A stretch of DNA of 64,000 bases from an uncultured Bacteroidia bacterium (GTDB lineage Bacteria > Bacteroidota > Bacteroidia > Bacteroidales > UBA932). The DNA is taken from positions 1 through 64,000 of the forward strand of contig CACZUR010000008.1 in the NCBI GenBank assembly GCA_902784435.1, written 5' to 3'. The notes beneath the pieces were generated by a model. It was not told where the DNA came from and did not search any database. It worked only from the letters and a program-made list of their open reading frames with translations. This document shows positions 25,665 through 34,401 of the stretch, piece after piece. The position numbers and the translations under genes were made by a program. How positions within the stretch are numbered: the first letter of the stretch is position 1; each line of letters opens with the position of its first letter.

Positions 25665-26261
25665 ATGAAAATCACCAAAGCGGAATTTGCCGGAAGCAGC
25701 ACGCGCGTGGGCGGAAAGCCTGCCCGCAAGTTGCCGGAATTTGCTTTCATCGGCCGCTCCAATGTGGGAAAGAGTTCCCTGATCAATATGCTCACCGGCC
25801 ATGCCAAGTTGGCCAAAACTTCCCAGACGCCCGGAAAAACCCAACTGGTGAACCATTTCCTCATCAACGACAGCTGGTACCTGGTAGACCTTCCCGGCTA
25901 TGGCTTCGCCCGCCTGCCGGACAAGGATCGGGCCCGCCTGCGCCACATCATCTGGGACTATATCAACAACTCGGAAGAGATGGTGATGCTGATGGTGCTC
26001 GTAGACAGCCGCCACGACATGCAGGAGATAGACCTCCGTTTCATCGCGGAACTGGGGGAGAAGGGGATTCCCTTCGGCATCATTTTCACCAAGGCGGACA
26101 AGCAGGGGCCGGAGGCCCTGGAGCGGCAGGTGCTCTCCAATAAAGGCCGCCTGCTGCAGGACTGGGAGGAACTCCCGCCCTGTTTCGTGTCTTCATCGGC
26201 CCGGGGAACAGGCCGGGAAGAGATCCTGGAATACATAGACTCTATCCTTAAAACGTTATGA
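25665..26261 (+). CDS. engB: Ribosome-biogenesis GTPase EngB (YsxC/YihA)
   Basis: Essential small GTPase that helps assemble the 50S subunit, 198 residues. G1 motif GRSNVGKSS is at 30-38, G3 is DLPGYGFA near 78-85, and G4 TKAD is near 142. The start at 25665 is downstream of the promoter box; the in-frame ATG at 25626 would be upstream of it. Its stop overlaps the prs start by four bases. Confidence 0.96.
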   Translation: MKITKAEFAGSSTRVGGKPARKLPEFAFIGRSNVGKSSLINMLTGHAKLAKTSQTPGKTQLVNHFLINDSWYLVDLPGYGFARLPDKDRARLRHIIWDYINNSEEMVMLMVLVDSRHDMQEIDLRFIAELGEKGIPFGIIFTKADKQGPEALERQVLSNKGRLLQDWEELPPCFVSSSARGTGREEILEYIDSILKTL

Positions 26262-27253
26262 TAAACAACATGCATGAGCACCGTTTGGCGCTATTCACCT
26301 GTGATGCTTCCCGGTATTTCGCCGAGAAAGTGGTAGCCGCTATGAACCGTATGAAGGACCCGGAAGAGCCGGAAATCGTCCTGGGGCCCCTGGAAGTTGC
26401 GCGGTTCAGCGACGGAGAGTTCCAGCCCTCGTTCGCGGAGAGCGTGCGGGGTGCCACCTGTTTCATCATCCAGTCTACATTCCCCACTTCGGACAACCTG
26501 ATGGAACTGCTCCTGTCCATCGATGCCGCCAAGCGGGCTTCGGCCGACCAAGTGATTGCCGTCATCCCGTACTATGGCTGGGCCCGGCAGGACAGAAAGG
26601 ACAAGCCGCGCGTTTCCATCGGCGCCAAGCTGGTGGCCAACATGCTCAAGGTGGCCGGCACGGACGGGCTCATGACCTGCGACCTGCACGCAGACCAGAT
26701 CCAGGGCTTTTTTGACTTCCCGGTGAACCACCTGTATGCCAGCTACGACTTCCTGGCCATCCTGAAAAAACTCCAGCGGGAATTCAAGGATACCCTTACT
26801 CTGGCTGCGCCGGATATGGGCGGAGCCAAGCGCGTGCACGCCTATGCCAAGAACCTGCATACGCCGGTGGTCATCTGTCACAAGACCCGCGCAAAGGCCA
26901 ACGTGGTGGAGCGCATCACCCCCATCGGCGAGGTAGAAGGCCGTGACATCGTCATCGTGGACGATATCATCGACACCGCCGGTACGCTCACGGAAGCCGC
27001 CAACGAGCTCCTGAAGCGGGGTGCCCGCAGCGTCCGCGCCTTCGCCACGCATCCCGTCCTGTCCGGACCGGCCTACGAGCGCATCGAAAAGAGCGCCCTG
27101 AGCGAAGTCTATGTCACGGACACCATTCCGCTGAACCCGGACAAGAAGGAATACTGGGGCAAATTCCGCGTGGTATCGCTGGCCGATACTTTCGCCCGGA
27201 TGATCCTCCGTGTCTATAATTACCAGCCCATCTCCTCCGAATTCCCGCTCTAA
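26258..27253 (+). CDS. prs: Ribose-phosphate pyrophosphokinase
   Basis: Makes PRPP from ribose-5-phosphate and ATP for nucleotide, NAD, His and Trp synthesis. At 331 residues it is slightly longer than the usual 310-320. The PRPP-binding signature is IVIVDDIIDTAGTL near 231-244, and the catalytic flexible loop lies in the ITPIGEVEGRD region. The start overlaps the engB stop (ATGA); a second in-frame ATG at 26270 is possible. Confidence 0.95.
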   Translation: MINNMHEHRLALFTCDASRYFAEKVVAAMNRMKDPEEPEIVLGPLEVARFSDGEFQPSFAESVRGATCFIIQSTFPTSDNLMELLLSIDAAKRASADQVIAVIPYYGWARQDRKDKPRVSIGAKLVANMLKVAGTDGLMTCDLHADQIQGFFDFPVNHLYASYDFLAILKKLQREFKDTLTLAAPDMGGAKRVHAYAKNLHTPVVICHKTRAKANVVERITPIGEVEGRDIVIVDDIIDTAGTLTEAANELLKRGARSVRAFATHPVLSGPAYERIEKSALSEVYVTDTIPLNPDKKEYWGKFRVVSLADTFARMILRVYNYQPISSEFPL

Positions 27254-27256
27254 GCC

Positions 27257-27508
27257 ATGAAGACGCTCCTCGCCGCCATCCTGTTCGTGGGGCTCGCCGT
27301 GCTGATGCTCGGCGTGAACATCTTCTTTTTCCATCGGCCTTTCCCCGACGGAGAAATCTCCACCAACCCGGAAATGCAGAAAAGGGGCATTAAGTGCGCC
27401 AAGCAGGAAGAACTGGAAATGCTGGCCGCCCGGAAGGGGAAAAAACTGTGCGACGGCAACTACTCGGAGGCTTGTGCCAGCTGTTCGCTCTATACCACCC
27501 GGAAATGA
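27257..27508 (+). CDS. Small single-pass membrane protein with a Cys cluster
   Basis: Unrecognised 83-residue protein. An N-terminal hydrophobic helix (about 4-26) is followed by a soluble segment with four cysteines (C47, C65, C73, C76), the last three in the pattern CDGNYSEACASC. The spacing could bind a metal or form disulfides. It starts three bases after prs, and its stop overlaps the next start by four bases, so it is translated as part of the engB-prs-PHP run. The tight coupling with the PHP-like membrane protein suggests a joint function. Confidence 0.75.
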   Translation: MKTLLAAILFVGLAVLMLGVNIFFFHRPFPDGEISTNPEMQKRGIKCAKQEELEMLAARKGKKLCDGNYSEACASCSLYTTRK

Positions 27509-28704
27509 GATGGGTGGGGAAAATACTGGCATCGCTTGCGCTGCTGTTTCTGATGCTGCTCCTGGTGAGCGGCATCAGTCCTGTCTATCGTTTTGCGCCC
27601 AGGGCCCCTTTCAGCGGACCGGACATCTTCAATCCCTATGCGTCCCTGGACACGGCCGTGGGCTGGAAACGGGCCGTTTTCCATACGCACAGCCGCGTAA
27701 AGGGGCCCTGGCCGGTAAACGAATGCCCCGAGTGGCCCGCCCAGGTAGATTCCGTATACCGGGAACTGGGTTACGACATTGTCACCTTCTCCAACCACAA
27801 CGAAATCACCCGGCATCCCTACGACACGGCCCTGCAGGTGAACGTCTATGAACACGGGTACAGCATTCCGCAGTTCCACAAGCTGGTTTTCGGGAGCGAC
27901 CGGGTGATACACTGGGATGCCATCCTGCCGCTCACCGCTTCCCAGAAGCAGTTCCAGCTCAATTACCTGGGCCGCAGCGCCGACTTCCTGCAGCTGAACC
28001 ACCCTTACCGGGTGCGTTTCAACCGGCGCTCGCACATGGAGCGCCTCTCCGGTTACCAGATCATGGAGCTGGATACGCACATCAGTACGGAGAACGAATA
28101 CTGGGACTGGGCGCTCAGTTATGGGCACTACAGCTTCGGCCTGGCCAACGACGACAACCACAACCCCTTCGTGAGTTCCCGCACGGGCATCCGCTGCAAC
28201 TTCCTCAATACGCCTTCCGGGCGCTACGAAGACCTGCGGAAGACTCTCCTGGGCGGCTGTTATTATGCCATGCGGGTGCCGGATTACGGCCAGGGGGACT
28301 GGGAAGTGAAGCGCCGGGAAAACCGGGACCTGCCGCGGGTGGAAGCCATCGGCCTGGAAGGTCCGTGCATTTTCCTGCGCCTGTCGGAAAAGGCCGACAG
28401 CATCCGGGTGAACGGGGCCGGGCACCGGACGCTGAAAATGGCCCTGGACACCTGTGCCATCCGCTATTCGCTGCCGGAAACGGAACCCTATGCGCGCCTG
28501 ACGGCCTTTTTCCCGGACGGGGCTGTCCTGTATACCAATCCCTTCGCCCGTTACGATGCCGCCAAGGGACCCTTCCCGCCCCGGGAGCCCGCCCCGCCCG
28601 TGAACGGGCAGCTCACCATCCTGTTCAACCTGCTGCTGCTGGCTCTGACGGCCGGCGCTGTTTATCTGCTGTGCAGGCTTTGGAGGCGTTCCGGAAAAAA
28701 GTAG
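27505..28704 (+). CDS. Membrane-anchored PHP-like metallohydrolase
   Basis: Protein of 399 residues from ATG 27505, with membrane helices near both ends (about 6-26 and about 370-392). The extracytoplasmic middle part has PHP-family metal motifs: HTH at 60-62, SNHNE at 96-100, a later NHP, and DDNH. PHP domains act as metal-dependent phosphoesterases or nucleases. The substrate is unknown, and two membrane anchors are unusual for the family. The start overlaps the 83-residue gene by four bases, and an alternative start further upstream would overlap that gene heavily. The stop adjoins the der promoter. Confidence 0.75.
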   Translation: MRWVGKILASLALLFLMLLLVSGISPVYRFAPRAPFSGPDIFNPYASLDTAVGWKRAVFHTHSRVKGPWPVNECPEWPAQVDSVYRELGYDIVTFSNHNEITRHPYDTALQVNVYEHGYSIPQFHKLVFGSDRVIHWDAILPLTASQKQFQLNYLGRSADFLQLNHPYRVRFNRRSHMERLSGYQIMELDTHISTENEYWDWALSYGHYSFGLANDDNHNPFVSSRTGIRCNFLNTPSGRYEDLRKTLLGGCYYAMRVPDYGQGDWEVKRRENRDLPRVEAIGLEGPCIFLRLSEKADSIRVNGAGHRTLKMALDTCAIRYSLPETEPYARLTAFFPDGAVLYTNPFARYDAAKGPFPPREPAPPVNGQLTILFNLLLLALTAGAVYLLCRLWRRSGKK

Positions 28705-28712
28705 TATCTTTG
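28679..28712 (+). promoter_or_regulatory. der promoter (TTTG, 22 bases, TATCTTTG)
   Basis: TTTG at 28679-28682 and TATCTTTG at 28705-28712, directly after the stop codon of the PHP-like gene and 16 bases before the der ATG. Confidence 0.7.
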
Positions 28713-28728
28713 CAAAAAATTCATTCTT

Positions 28729-30036
28729 ATGGCCTTATTAGCGATCGTCGGGAGACCGAACGTGGGAAAATCAACGCTGTTTAACCGCCTGGTGGGCATG
28801 CGCCAGGCCATCGTGGACGAGACCGCCGGCGTCACCCGTGACCGGCATTACGGCAAGTGCGAATGGTGCGGCCGGGAGTTTTCCGTAGTGGACACGGGCG
28901 GCTACACCACGGGCAGCGACGACGTCTTCGAGGACGCCATCCGCCGCCAGGTGGCCATCGCCATCGAGGAGGCCGATGCCGTGCTGTTCATGTGCGAAGC
29001 CGCTACCGGCATCACGGATTATGACGCAGAGATTGCCGATATCCTGCGCCGCAGCAAAAAGCCCGTGGTGCTGTGCGTGAACAAGGTGGACAGCGGCGAA
29101 AAGATGTACGACGCCTTCGATTTCTACGCCCTGGGCCTCGGAGAGGTGTGGAGCATATCGGCCGCCAACGGCTCCGGAACCGGAGATTTGCTGGACGAAA
29201 TCCTGAAGGTGCTTCCGGAAGACGACTTCGCCGCCGACGACCATGAAGACCTGCCCCACATTGCCATCGTGGGACGTCCCAACGTGGGAAAATCGTCCCT
29301 GACCAATGCCCTGCTGGGAGAGGAGCGGAACATCGTGACGCCGGTGGCCGGCACCACCCGCGACTCCATTTCCACTTATTACAACAAATTCGGCCACGAA
29401 TTCATGATCGTGGACACCGCCGGCATGCGCAAACGGGGAAAGGTGACCGAGGACCTGGAGTTCTATTCCGTGCTGCGGGCCATGCGTACCATCGAGCATT
29501 CGGATGTGTGCATCCTCATGATCGACGCCACCCTGGGCATGGAAGCCCAGGACATGAGCATCTTCAATATCATCCAGAAAAACCGCAAGGGCTGCGTGAT
29601 CGTGGTAAACAAGTGGGACCTCTTCGAGAAGGATTCCAACACCATGCGGGACTATACGGAAACCCTGAAATCCCGCCTGGCCCCGTTCAACGACATCCCC
29701 ATCATCTTCACGTCCGTCCTGAACAAACAGCGCATCCTGGATGTGCTGGATGCCGCCGCCCACGTGGCCGCCAACATGAGCCGGAAGATTCCCACCAGCC
29801 AGCTCAACGACGCCATGCTGCCGGAAATCGAGAACTATCCGCCGCCGGCATGGAAGGGTAAATATATCAAAATCAAATACGTAACCCAGTTGCCCACGCG
29901 AACCCCGCAGTTTGCCTTCTTCTGCAACCTGCCCCAGTGGGTGAAAGACCCCTACAAACGTTTTTTGGAGAACAAGTTGCGGGAGCACTTCGACTTCGAG
30001 GGCTGCCCCATCCAGGTATATACCAGAGCAAAGTAA
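28729..30036 (+). CDS. der: Ribosome-biogenesis GTPase Der (EngA)
   Basis: Tandem-GTPase protein of 435 residues needed for 50S maturation. The first G domain has GRPNVGKST at 8-16 and the second GRPNVGKSS near 181-189. A KH-like C-terminal domain follows (about 350-435, ending PIQVYTRAK). It has its own promoter and is followed 23 bases later by nadE, probably in the same transcript. Confidence 0.97.
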   Translation: MALLAIVGRPNVGKSTLFNRLVGMRQAIVDETAGVTRDRHYGKCEWCGREFSVVDTGGYTTGSDDVFEDAIRRQVAIAIEEADAVLFMCEAATGITDYDAEIADILRRSKKPVVLCVNKVDSGEKMYDAFDFYALGLGEVWSISAANGSGTGDLLDEILKVLPEDDFAADDHEDLPHIAIVGRPNVGKSSLTNALLGEERNIVTPVAGTTRDSISTYYNKFGHEFMIVDTAGMRKRGKVTEDLEFYSVLRAMRTIEHSDVCILMIDATLGMEAQDMSIFNIIQKNRKGCVIVVNKWDLFEKDSNTMRDYTETLKSRLAPFNDIPIIFTSVLNKQRILDVLDAAAHVAANMSRKIPTSQLNDAMLPEIENYPPPAWKGKYIKIKYVTQLPTRTPQFAFFCNLPQWVKDPYKRFLENKLREHFDFEGCPIQVYTRAK

Positions 30037-30059
30037 TCTCAGTAAATCTTTCGCAGACT

Positions 30060-30797
30060 ATGTTTAATGCAACAGAAGTGAAGGACGCATGCGTCCGTTG
30101 GATACAGGACTGGTTCGAGGAGAACGGAAAAGGCTGCAATGCCGTGCTGGGCATTTCCGGCGGCAAGGACAGCAGCATATGCGCCGCTTTGTGTGTGGAA
30201 GCCCTGGGCGCAGACCGCGTCATCGGCGTGACCATGCCCAACGGCGTACAACCGGACATCGACGATTCCATCAAGCTCATCAACCACTTGGGAATCAAAC
30301 GTTACAATGTAAACATCGGCCCGGCTTTCCAGGCCCTGATGGGAGAGGTGGAAGCCCGGCTGGGCGGCCCCGCCTCCGACCAGACGCGCATCAACATGGC
30401 GCCCCGCATCCGCATGACGGCCCTGTATGCCATCTCCCAGAGCAACAACGGCCGTGTGGTGAACACCTGCAACCTGTCGGAAGACTGGGTGGGCTACAGC
30501 ACCCGCTATGGAGATGCCGCCGGCGACTTTTCTCCGCTGGGCGGGCTCACGGTGGCGGAGGTGCTGGCCATCGGAGAGGTGCTGGGCCTGCCGGAAGACC
30601 TGGTGCACAAAACCCCGTCGGACGGCCTCTGCGGCAAAACCGACGAAGACAATCTGGGCTTTACCTATGCCGTCCTGGACAAGTACATCCGTACGGGCGT
30701 CTGCGAGGATCCCGCCACCCGGTCGCTCATAGACAGGAAGCACAAAATGAACCTGTTCAAGCTCAAACCCATTCCGCATTTTGAACCCAAAATTTAG
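30060..30797 (+). CDS. nadE: NH3-dependent NAD+ synthetase
   Basis: Amidates deamido-NAD+ to NAD+. The 245 residues contain only the synthetase domain, with the P-loop SGGKDSS at 33-39, so the nitrogen source should be ammonia rather than glutamine. The start at 30060 is chosen over an earlier in-frame ATG inside der because it begins at the family N-terminus and leaves a 23-base gap. A terminator follows the stop. Confidence 0.94.
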   Translation: MFNATEVKDACVRWIQDWFEENGKGCNAVLGISGGKDSSICAALCVEALGADRVIGVTMPNGVQPDIDDSIKLINHLGIKRYNVNIGPAFQALMGEVEARLGGPASDQTRINMAPRIRMTALYAISQSNNGRVVNTCNLSEDWVGYSTRYGDAAGDFSPLGGLTVAEVLAIGEVLGLPEDLVHKTPSDGLCGKTDEDNLGFTYAVLDKYIRTGVCEDPATRSLIDRKHKMNLFKLKPIPHFEPKI

Positions 30798-30805
30798 TTC
30801 GTTCA

Positions 30806-30833
30806 TCCGTGGAGGTTTTTCCACGGATTTTTT
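30806..30833 (+). terminator. Intrinsic terminator of der-nadE
   Basis: Stem TCCGTGGA (30806-30813) with TCCACGGA (30820-30827), a 6-base loop and a T6 run. It lies immediately before the xseA promoter box and separates the two transcripts. Confidence 0.9.
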
Positions 30834-30834
30834 G

Positions 30835-30842
30835 TATCTTTG
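30835..30842 (+). promoter_or_regulatory. xseA promoter -7 box (TATCTTTG)
   Basis: Consensus box just after the nadE terminator and six bases before the xseA ATG. It may drive xseAB and the downstream glycogen genes, as no intergenic promoter is visible between them. Confidence 0.7.
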
Positions 30843-30848
30843 TAGGGT

Positions 30849-32189
30849 ATGGGCGCGAAGGACTATATGGAGCTTCTGGAGCTCCAGAACCTGATTAAGG
30901 AAAGCGTGGAAAACGCATTTCCGGGACGGTATTGGGTAAAGGCGGAAATCGCCTCCTGGAGCCCCCGGGCCAATGGCCATTGTTACCTGACGCTTACCCA
31001 GAGCAGGGCCGGAAAGGCCATCGCGGAGTCCCGGGCCATGATCTGGAAATGGCACTATCCCGCCCTTACGCAGTATTTCGAAAAAACCACCGGTCAGCGG
31101 CTGCAGGCCGGTATCACGGTCCTGGTCCGCGTACAGGTGGCTTTCAGCGAGCTCTACGGCATGTCCCTGTACATAGACGATATCGATGCCGCCTTTACCC
31201 TGGGGGAACAGGCCCTGGAGCGGAAACGTTCCATCGAGCGCCTGCAAAAGGACGGTTACATGGACATGCAGAAGGAATTGGCGCTGCCGGACCTTCCGTA
31301 CAAACTGGCCGTCATTACCTCCCGGACGGCCGCCGGCTACCAGGACTTCCGGAACCACCTTCTGAACAACCCCGAGGGCTATGCTTTCCGGCTGGACCTG
31401 ATCGAGGCCCTGATGCAGGGGGAGCAGGCCCCCGCCTCCATCATGGCGGCCATCCAGGCCGTAGGGGAGGAGGATTACGACGCCCTGCTCATCCTGCGCG
31501 GCGGGGGCAGTGAGACGGACCTGGCCTGTTTCGACGATTTCTCCCTGGCGGTGGCCATTGCCACCTGCCCGGTGCCGGTGGTTACGGCCATCGGCCACGA
31601 CAAGGACGTACATATCGCCGATATGGTGGCGCACCTTTCCGTCAAAACCCCCACGGCCCTGGCAGACCTTTTCCTGGACGCCTGTCGGGAGCAGGATGCC
31701 ATCCTGGACCGTCTGCGCAGCCGCCTTGGTACCGCCGCCGGCCGCCTGGTCAACCGGGAAGAGCTGCGCCTGAAAAGCGCGGATGCCGCGGTGCAGCGGG
31801 CCGTCCAGCGCAGGGTATCGGCCCTGGAAATGCTGCTCCAGCAGGCCCTTACGCGGATAGCCAGGGGCCTTGCGCAGAAATACGGGGAGGTGGTGCGCCT
31901 GCGGGATGCGGCCGTGCACCGGCTGCAGTTCGCCGCCCAGGCCCGCGTGGGCGCGGAAGTGTCCCGGGTGGCCCTGAAAGAGGCCCTCATCAACGCCTCG
32001 GACCCCCGCAAGATCCTGGGACTGGGCTATGTCCTGGTCACCGGAAAAGACAACAAGGTGCTCAAGACCGTGGACAAAGTGGGCGTGGGAGACCGCATCG
32101 GCGTCCGTTTCCAGGACGGCTCCCTCACTGCCAAAGTAGATGAAGTATATGCCGATGTCCCCCGTAACGACGAAGTGAAAACAGCATAG
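30849..32189 (+). CDS. xseA: Exodeoxyribonuclease VII large subunit
   Basis: Catalytic subunit of the single-strand-specific exonuclease VII, 446 residues. An N-terminal OB fold (about 5-105), the central catalytic domain with the LILRGGGSETDL and AIGHDKD motifs (near 215-260), and a coiled-coil region (about 275-370) that binds the small subunit are visible. The very short leader suggests leaderless translation. xseB starts three bases later. Confidence 0.95.
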   Translation: MGAKDYMELLELQNLIKESVENAFPGRYWVKAEIASWSPRANGHCYLTLTQSRAGKAIAESRAMIWKWHYPALTQYFEKTTGQRLQAGITVLVRVQVAFSELYGMSLYIDDIDAAFTLGEQALERKRSIERLQKDGYMDMQKELALPDLPYKLAVITSRTAAGYQDFRNHLLNNPEGYAFRLDLIEALMQGEQAPASIMAAIQAVGEEDYDALLILRGGGSETDLACFDDFSLAVAIATCPVPVVTAIGHDKDVHIADMVAHLSVKTPTALADLFLDACREQDAILDRLRSRLGTAAGRLVNREELRLKSADAAVQRAVQRRVSALEMLLQQALTRIARGLAQKYGEVVRLRDAAVHRLQFAAQARVGAEVSRVALKEALINASDPRKILGLGYVLVTGKDNKVLKTVDKVGVGDRIGVRFQDGSLTAKVDEVYADVPRNDEVKTA

Positions 32190-32192
32190 GAT

Positions 32193-32381
32193 ATGGCCCA
32201 GAAATTCGATTATGCAAAGGCAATCCGGGAACTCGAAGAGATTGCCGCCCAAGTGGAGAATCCGGAAACCAAACTGGACGACATAGACGCCCTGGTTGGC
32301 CGCAGCAAGGATTTGCTCAAGCAGTGCCGGGAGTATCTGCGCACCGTCAAGGAAAAGATAGACAGTCTGGACAAAGAATAG
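32193..32381 (+). CDS. xseB: Exodeoxyribonuclease VII small subunit
   Basis: The 62-residue helical partner of XseA. The hairpin-forming helices (DYAKAIRELEEIAAQVEN and LVGRSKDLLKQCREYL) match the family. It starts three bases after xseA and ends 12 bases before the glycogen branching enzyme gene, so the glycogen cluster may be read from the xseA promoter. Confidence 0.92.
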   Translation: MAQKFDYAKAIRELEEIAAQVENPETKLDDIDALVGRSKDLLKQCREYLRTVKEKIDSLDKE

Positions 32382-32393
32382 TACTGACCCCAT

Positions 32394-34391
32394 ATGAAAA
32401 AAATCTACCAAACCGACCCGTGGCTGATGCCGCACAAAGACGCCATCGACGCCCGCCACGAACGCATCTGGCAAACCCTCAGGCACATTGCCGGGGACGG
32501 AAAGCTCAAGGATGCCGTGAACAACCATCTGTTCTACGGCCTGCACAGGACGGAGGACGACGGCTGGGTGTTCCGCGAGTTCGCCCCCAATGCCAACAAA
32601 ATCTTCCTCATCGGAGACTTCAACAACTGGAAGCGCACCGAGGCCTATTCCCTGAAACCGCTGGGTGGCGGTAACTGGGAACTGAAGGTTCCGGAGATGT
32701 TCCTGCGGCATGGCCAGCTGTACAAACTGTTCATCGAATGGCCCGGAGGCGGCGGGGAACGCCTGCCCGCCTACGTTACCCGCGTGGTGCAGGACCCTGT
32801 CACCAAGGTTTTCAGCGCCCAGGTGTGGGATCCGGCCCAAAAGTATGCCTGGAAGCACGGTCACGCCGGCAAGCGCCCCCATCCGCTCATCTACGAATGC
32901 CATATCGGCATGGCCACGGAGAAAGAGAAGGTGGGCACTTTCGAGGAGTTCCGCACGGATGTCCTGCCCCGCATCAAGAAACTGGGCTACGATACCATTC
33001 AGATCATGGCCCTGCAGGAGCACCCGTACTACGGCTCCTTCGGCTATCAGGTGAGTAATTTCTTCGCGCTCAGTTCCCGTTTCGGCACCCCGGAGGAATT
33101 CAAGCGCCTGGTAGACGACGCCCATGGAAAAGGCATTGCCGTCATCATGGACATCGTGCACAGCCACAGCGTGGAAAACACCCTGGAAGGCCTGTCGGAA
33201 TTCGACGGCCGGGAAGACCTTTACTTCCACCGCGGAGACGCCGGCCGCCATCCCGCCTGGGGTTCCCGCTGCTTCGACTATGGGAAAGACGAAACCCGCT
33301 ATTTCCTGCTGTCCAACGTCAAGTACTGGATGGAGGAATACCACATAGACGGCTTCCGCTTCGACGGCGTCACCTCCATGATTTACTGGGACCATGGCCT
33401 GGGCAAGGACTTCGGCAACTACAGCCTGTACTTCGACAGCGGTGTGGACGAGGACGCCGTCATTTACCTGTCCCTGGCCACCATGCTGGTCAAGGAAATG
33501 AACCCGAACGGCTTCACCATTGCGGAAGACGTGTCCGGCATGGCTGGGCTGGCCGCCCCGTTCCAGGCTTTTGGCGTGGGCTTCGACTTCCGCATGAGCA
33601 TGGGCGTGGCAGACCACTGGATCAAGTGGATCAAAGAGCGCAGCGACGAGCAGTGGAGCATGGGCGAAATCTGGTGGGAACTCACCAACAAGCGGGCCGA
33701 TGAAAAGACCGTCTCCTATGCCGAATGCCACGACCAGGCGCTGGTGGGAGACAAGACCATCATCTTCCGCCTCATGGACAAAGAGATGTATTTCGCCATG
33801 CGCACGGATTCCCAGAACGGCATCGTAGACCGCGGAGTGGCCCTTCACAAACTCATTCGCCTGGTCACGGCCGCCACCGCCGGCGACGGCTATCTCACTT
33901 TCATGGGCAACGAGTTCGGCCACCCGGAATGGATTGATTTCCCGCGCGAAGGCAATGGCTGGTCGTTCAAATATGCCCGCCGCCAGTGGTCGCTGGAAGA
34001 CAACCCGGACCTGCGCTACGGCATGCTGCGCCAGTTCGACGAAGATATGATCCATCTGCTGCACGCCGAAGGCACGCTCTATGAGCGTCCGGAGCTGCTG
34101 GTGGCCGATGAGGAAAAGAAAATCTTGATTTTCAAACGGAAAAACTGTATCTTTGCACTCAATTTCTCGCCCACCGGTTCCTTCGCGGATTATGGCTTCA
34201 GCTGCCCCGCCGGAGAGTATGTGTGTGTCCTGGACAGCGACCAGTCCTGCTATAACGGATTCGGCCGCCTCGCAAAAGGGGAACACCACATGGCCGTGCC
34301 CGAGAGATGCCCCAACGGGAACCAGGCCTACGACCACACCCTCAAGGTGTATCTGCCGGCCCGGACTGCTATTGTTTTGAAGCAAGTATAA
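32394..34391 (+). CDS. glgB: 1,4-alpha-glucan branching enzyme (GH13)
   Basis: Makes alpha-1,6 branches in glycogen-type glucan, 665 residues. An N-terminal CBM48/E-set domain (about 45-140, with FREFAPNANKIFLIGDFNNW) is followed by the GH13 barrel. Catalytic residues can be placed: nucleophile D324 in FRFDGVT, acid/base E378 in IAEDVSG and D447 in ECHDQAL. The layout resembles the eukaryote-like GH13_8 branching enzymes, not the longer E. coli GlgB. An AT-rich stretch near the 3' end contains a full promoter consensus for downstream genes. First gene of the alpha-glucan set, 12 bases after xseB. Confidence 0.93.
   Translation: MKKIYQTDPWLMPHKDAIDARHERIWQTLRHIAGDGKLKDAVNNHLFYGLHRTEDDGWVFREFAPNANKIFLIGDFNNWKRTEAYSLKPLGGGNWELKVPEMFLRHGQLYKLFIEWPGGGGERLPAYVTRVVQDPVTKVFSAQVWDPAQKYAWKHGHAGKRPHPLIYECHIGMATEKEKVGTFEEFRTDVLPRIKKLGYDTIQIMALQEHPYYGSFGYQVSNFFALSSRFGTPEEFKRLVDDAHGKGIAVIMDIVHSHSVENTLEGLSEFDGREDLYFHRGDAGRHPAWGSRCFDYGKDETRYFLLSNVKYWMEEYHIDGFRFDGVTSMIYWDHGLGKDFGNYSLYFDSGVDEDAVIYLSLATMLVKEMNPNGFTIAEDVSGMAGLAAPFQAFGVGFDFRMSMGVADHWIKWIKERSDEQWSMGEIWWELTNKRADEKTVSYAECHDQALVGDKTIIFRLMDKEMYFAMRTDSQNGIVDRGVALHKLIRLVTAATAGDGYLTFMGNEFGHPEWIDFPREGNGWSFKYARRQWSLEDNPDLRYGMLRQFDEDMIHLLHAEGTLYERPELLVADEEKKILIFKRKNCIFALNFSPTGSFADYGFSCPAGEYVCVLDSDQSCYNGFGRLAKGEHHMAVPERCPNGNQAYDHTLKVYLPARTAIVLKQV
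34125..34155 (+). promoter_or_regulatory. Candidate internal promoter inside the branching enzyme gene
   Basis: TTG at 34125-34127, 20 bases, then TATCTTTG at 34148-34155, a full Bacteroidota consensus within the coding sequence, in an AT-rich patch of an otherwise GC-rich gene. It lies about 250 bases before the debranching-type gene and could drive the five downstream genes. Confidence 0.55.
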
Positions 34392-34401
34392 ACACATACC
34401 T

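Noticed and set aside
31475..32011. Arg/Ala-rich minus-strand frame in xseA
   Set aside because: Antisense to the XseA coiled-coil region; composition only.
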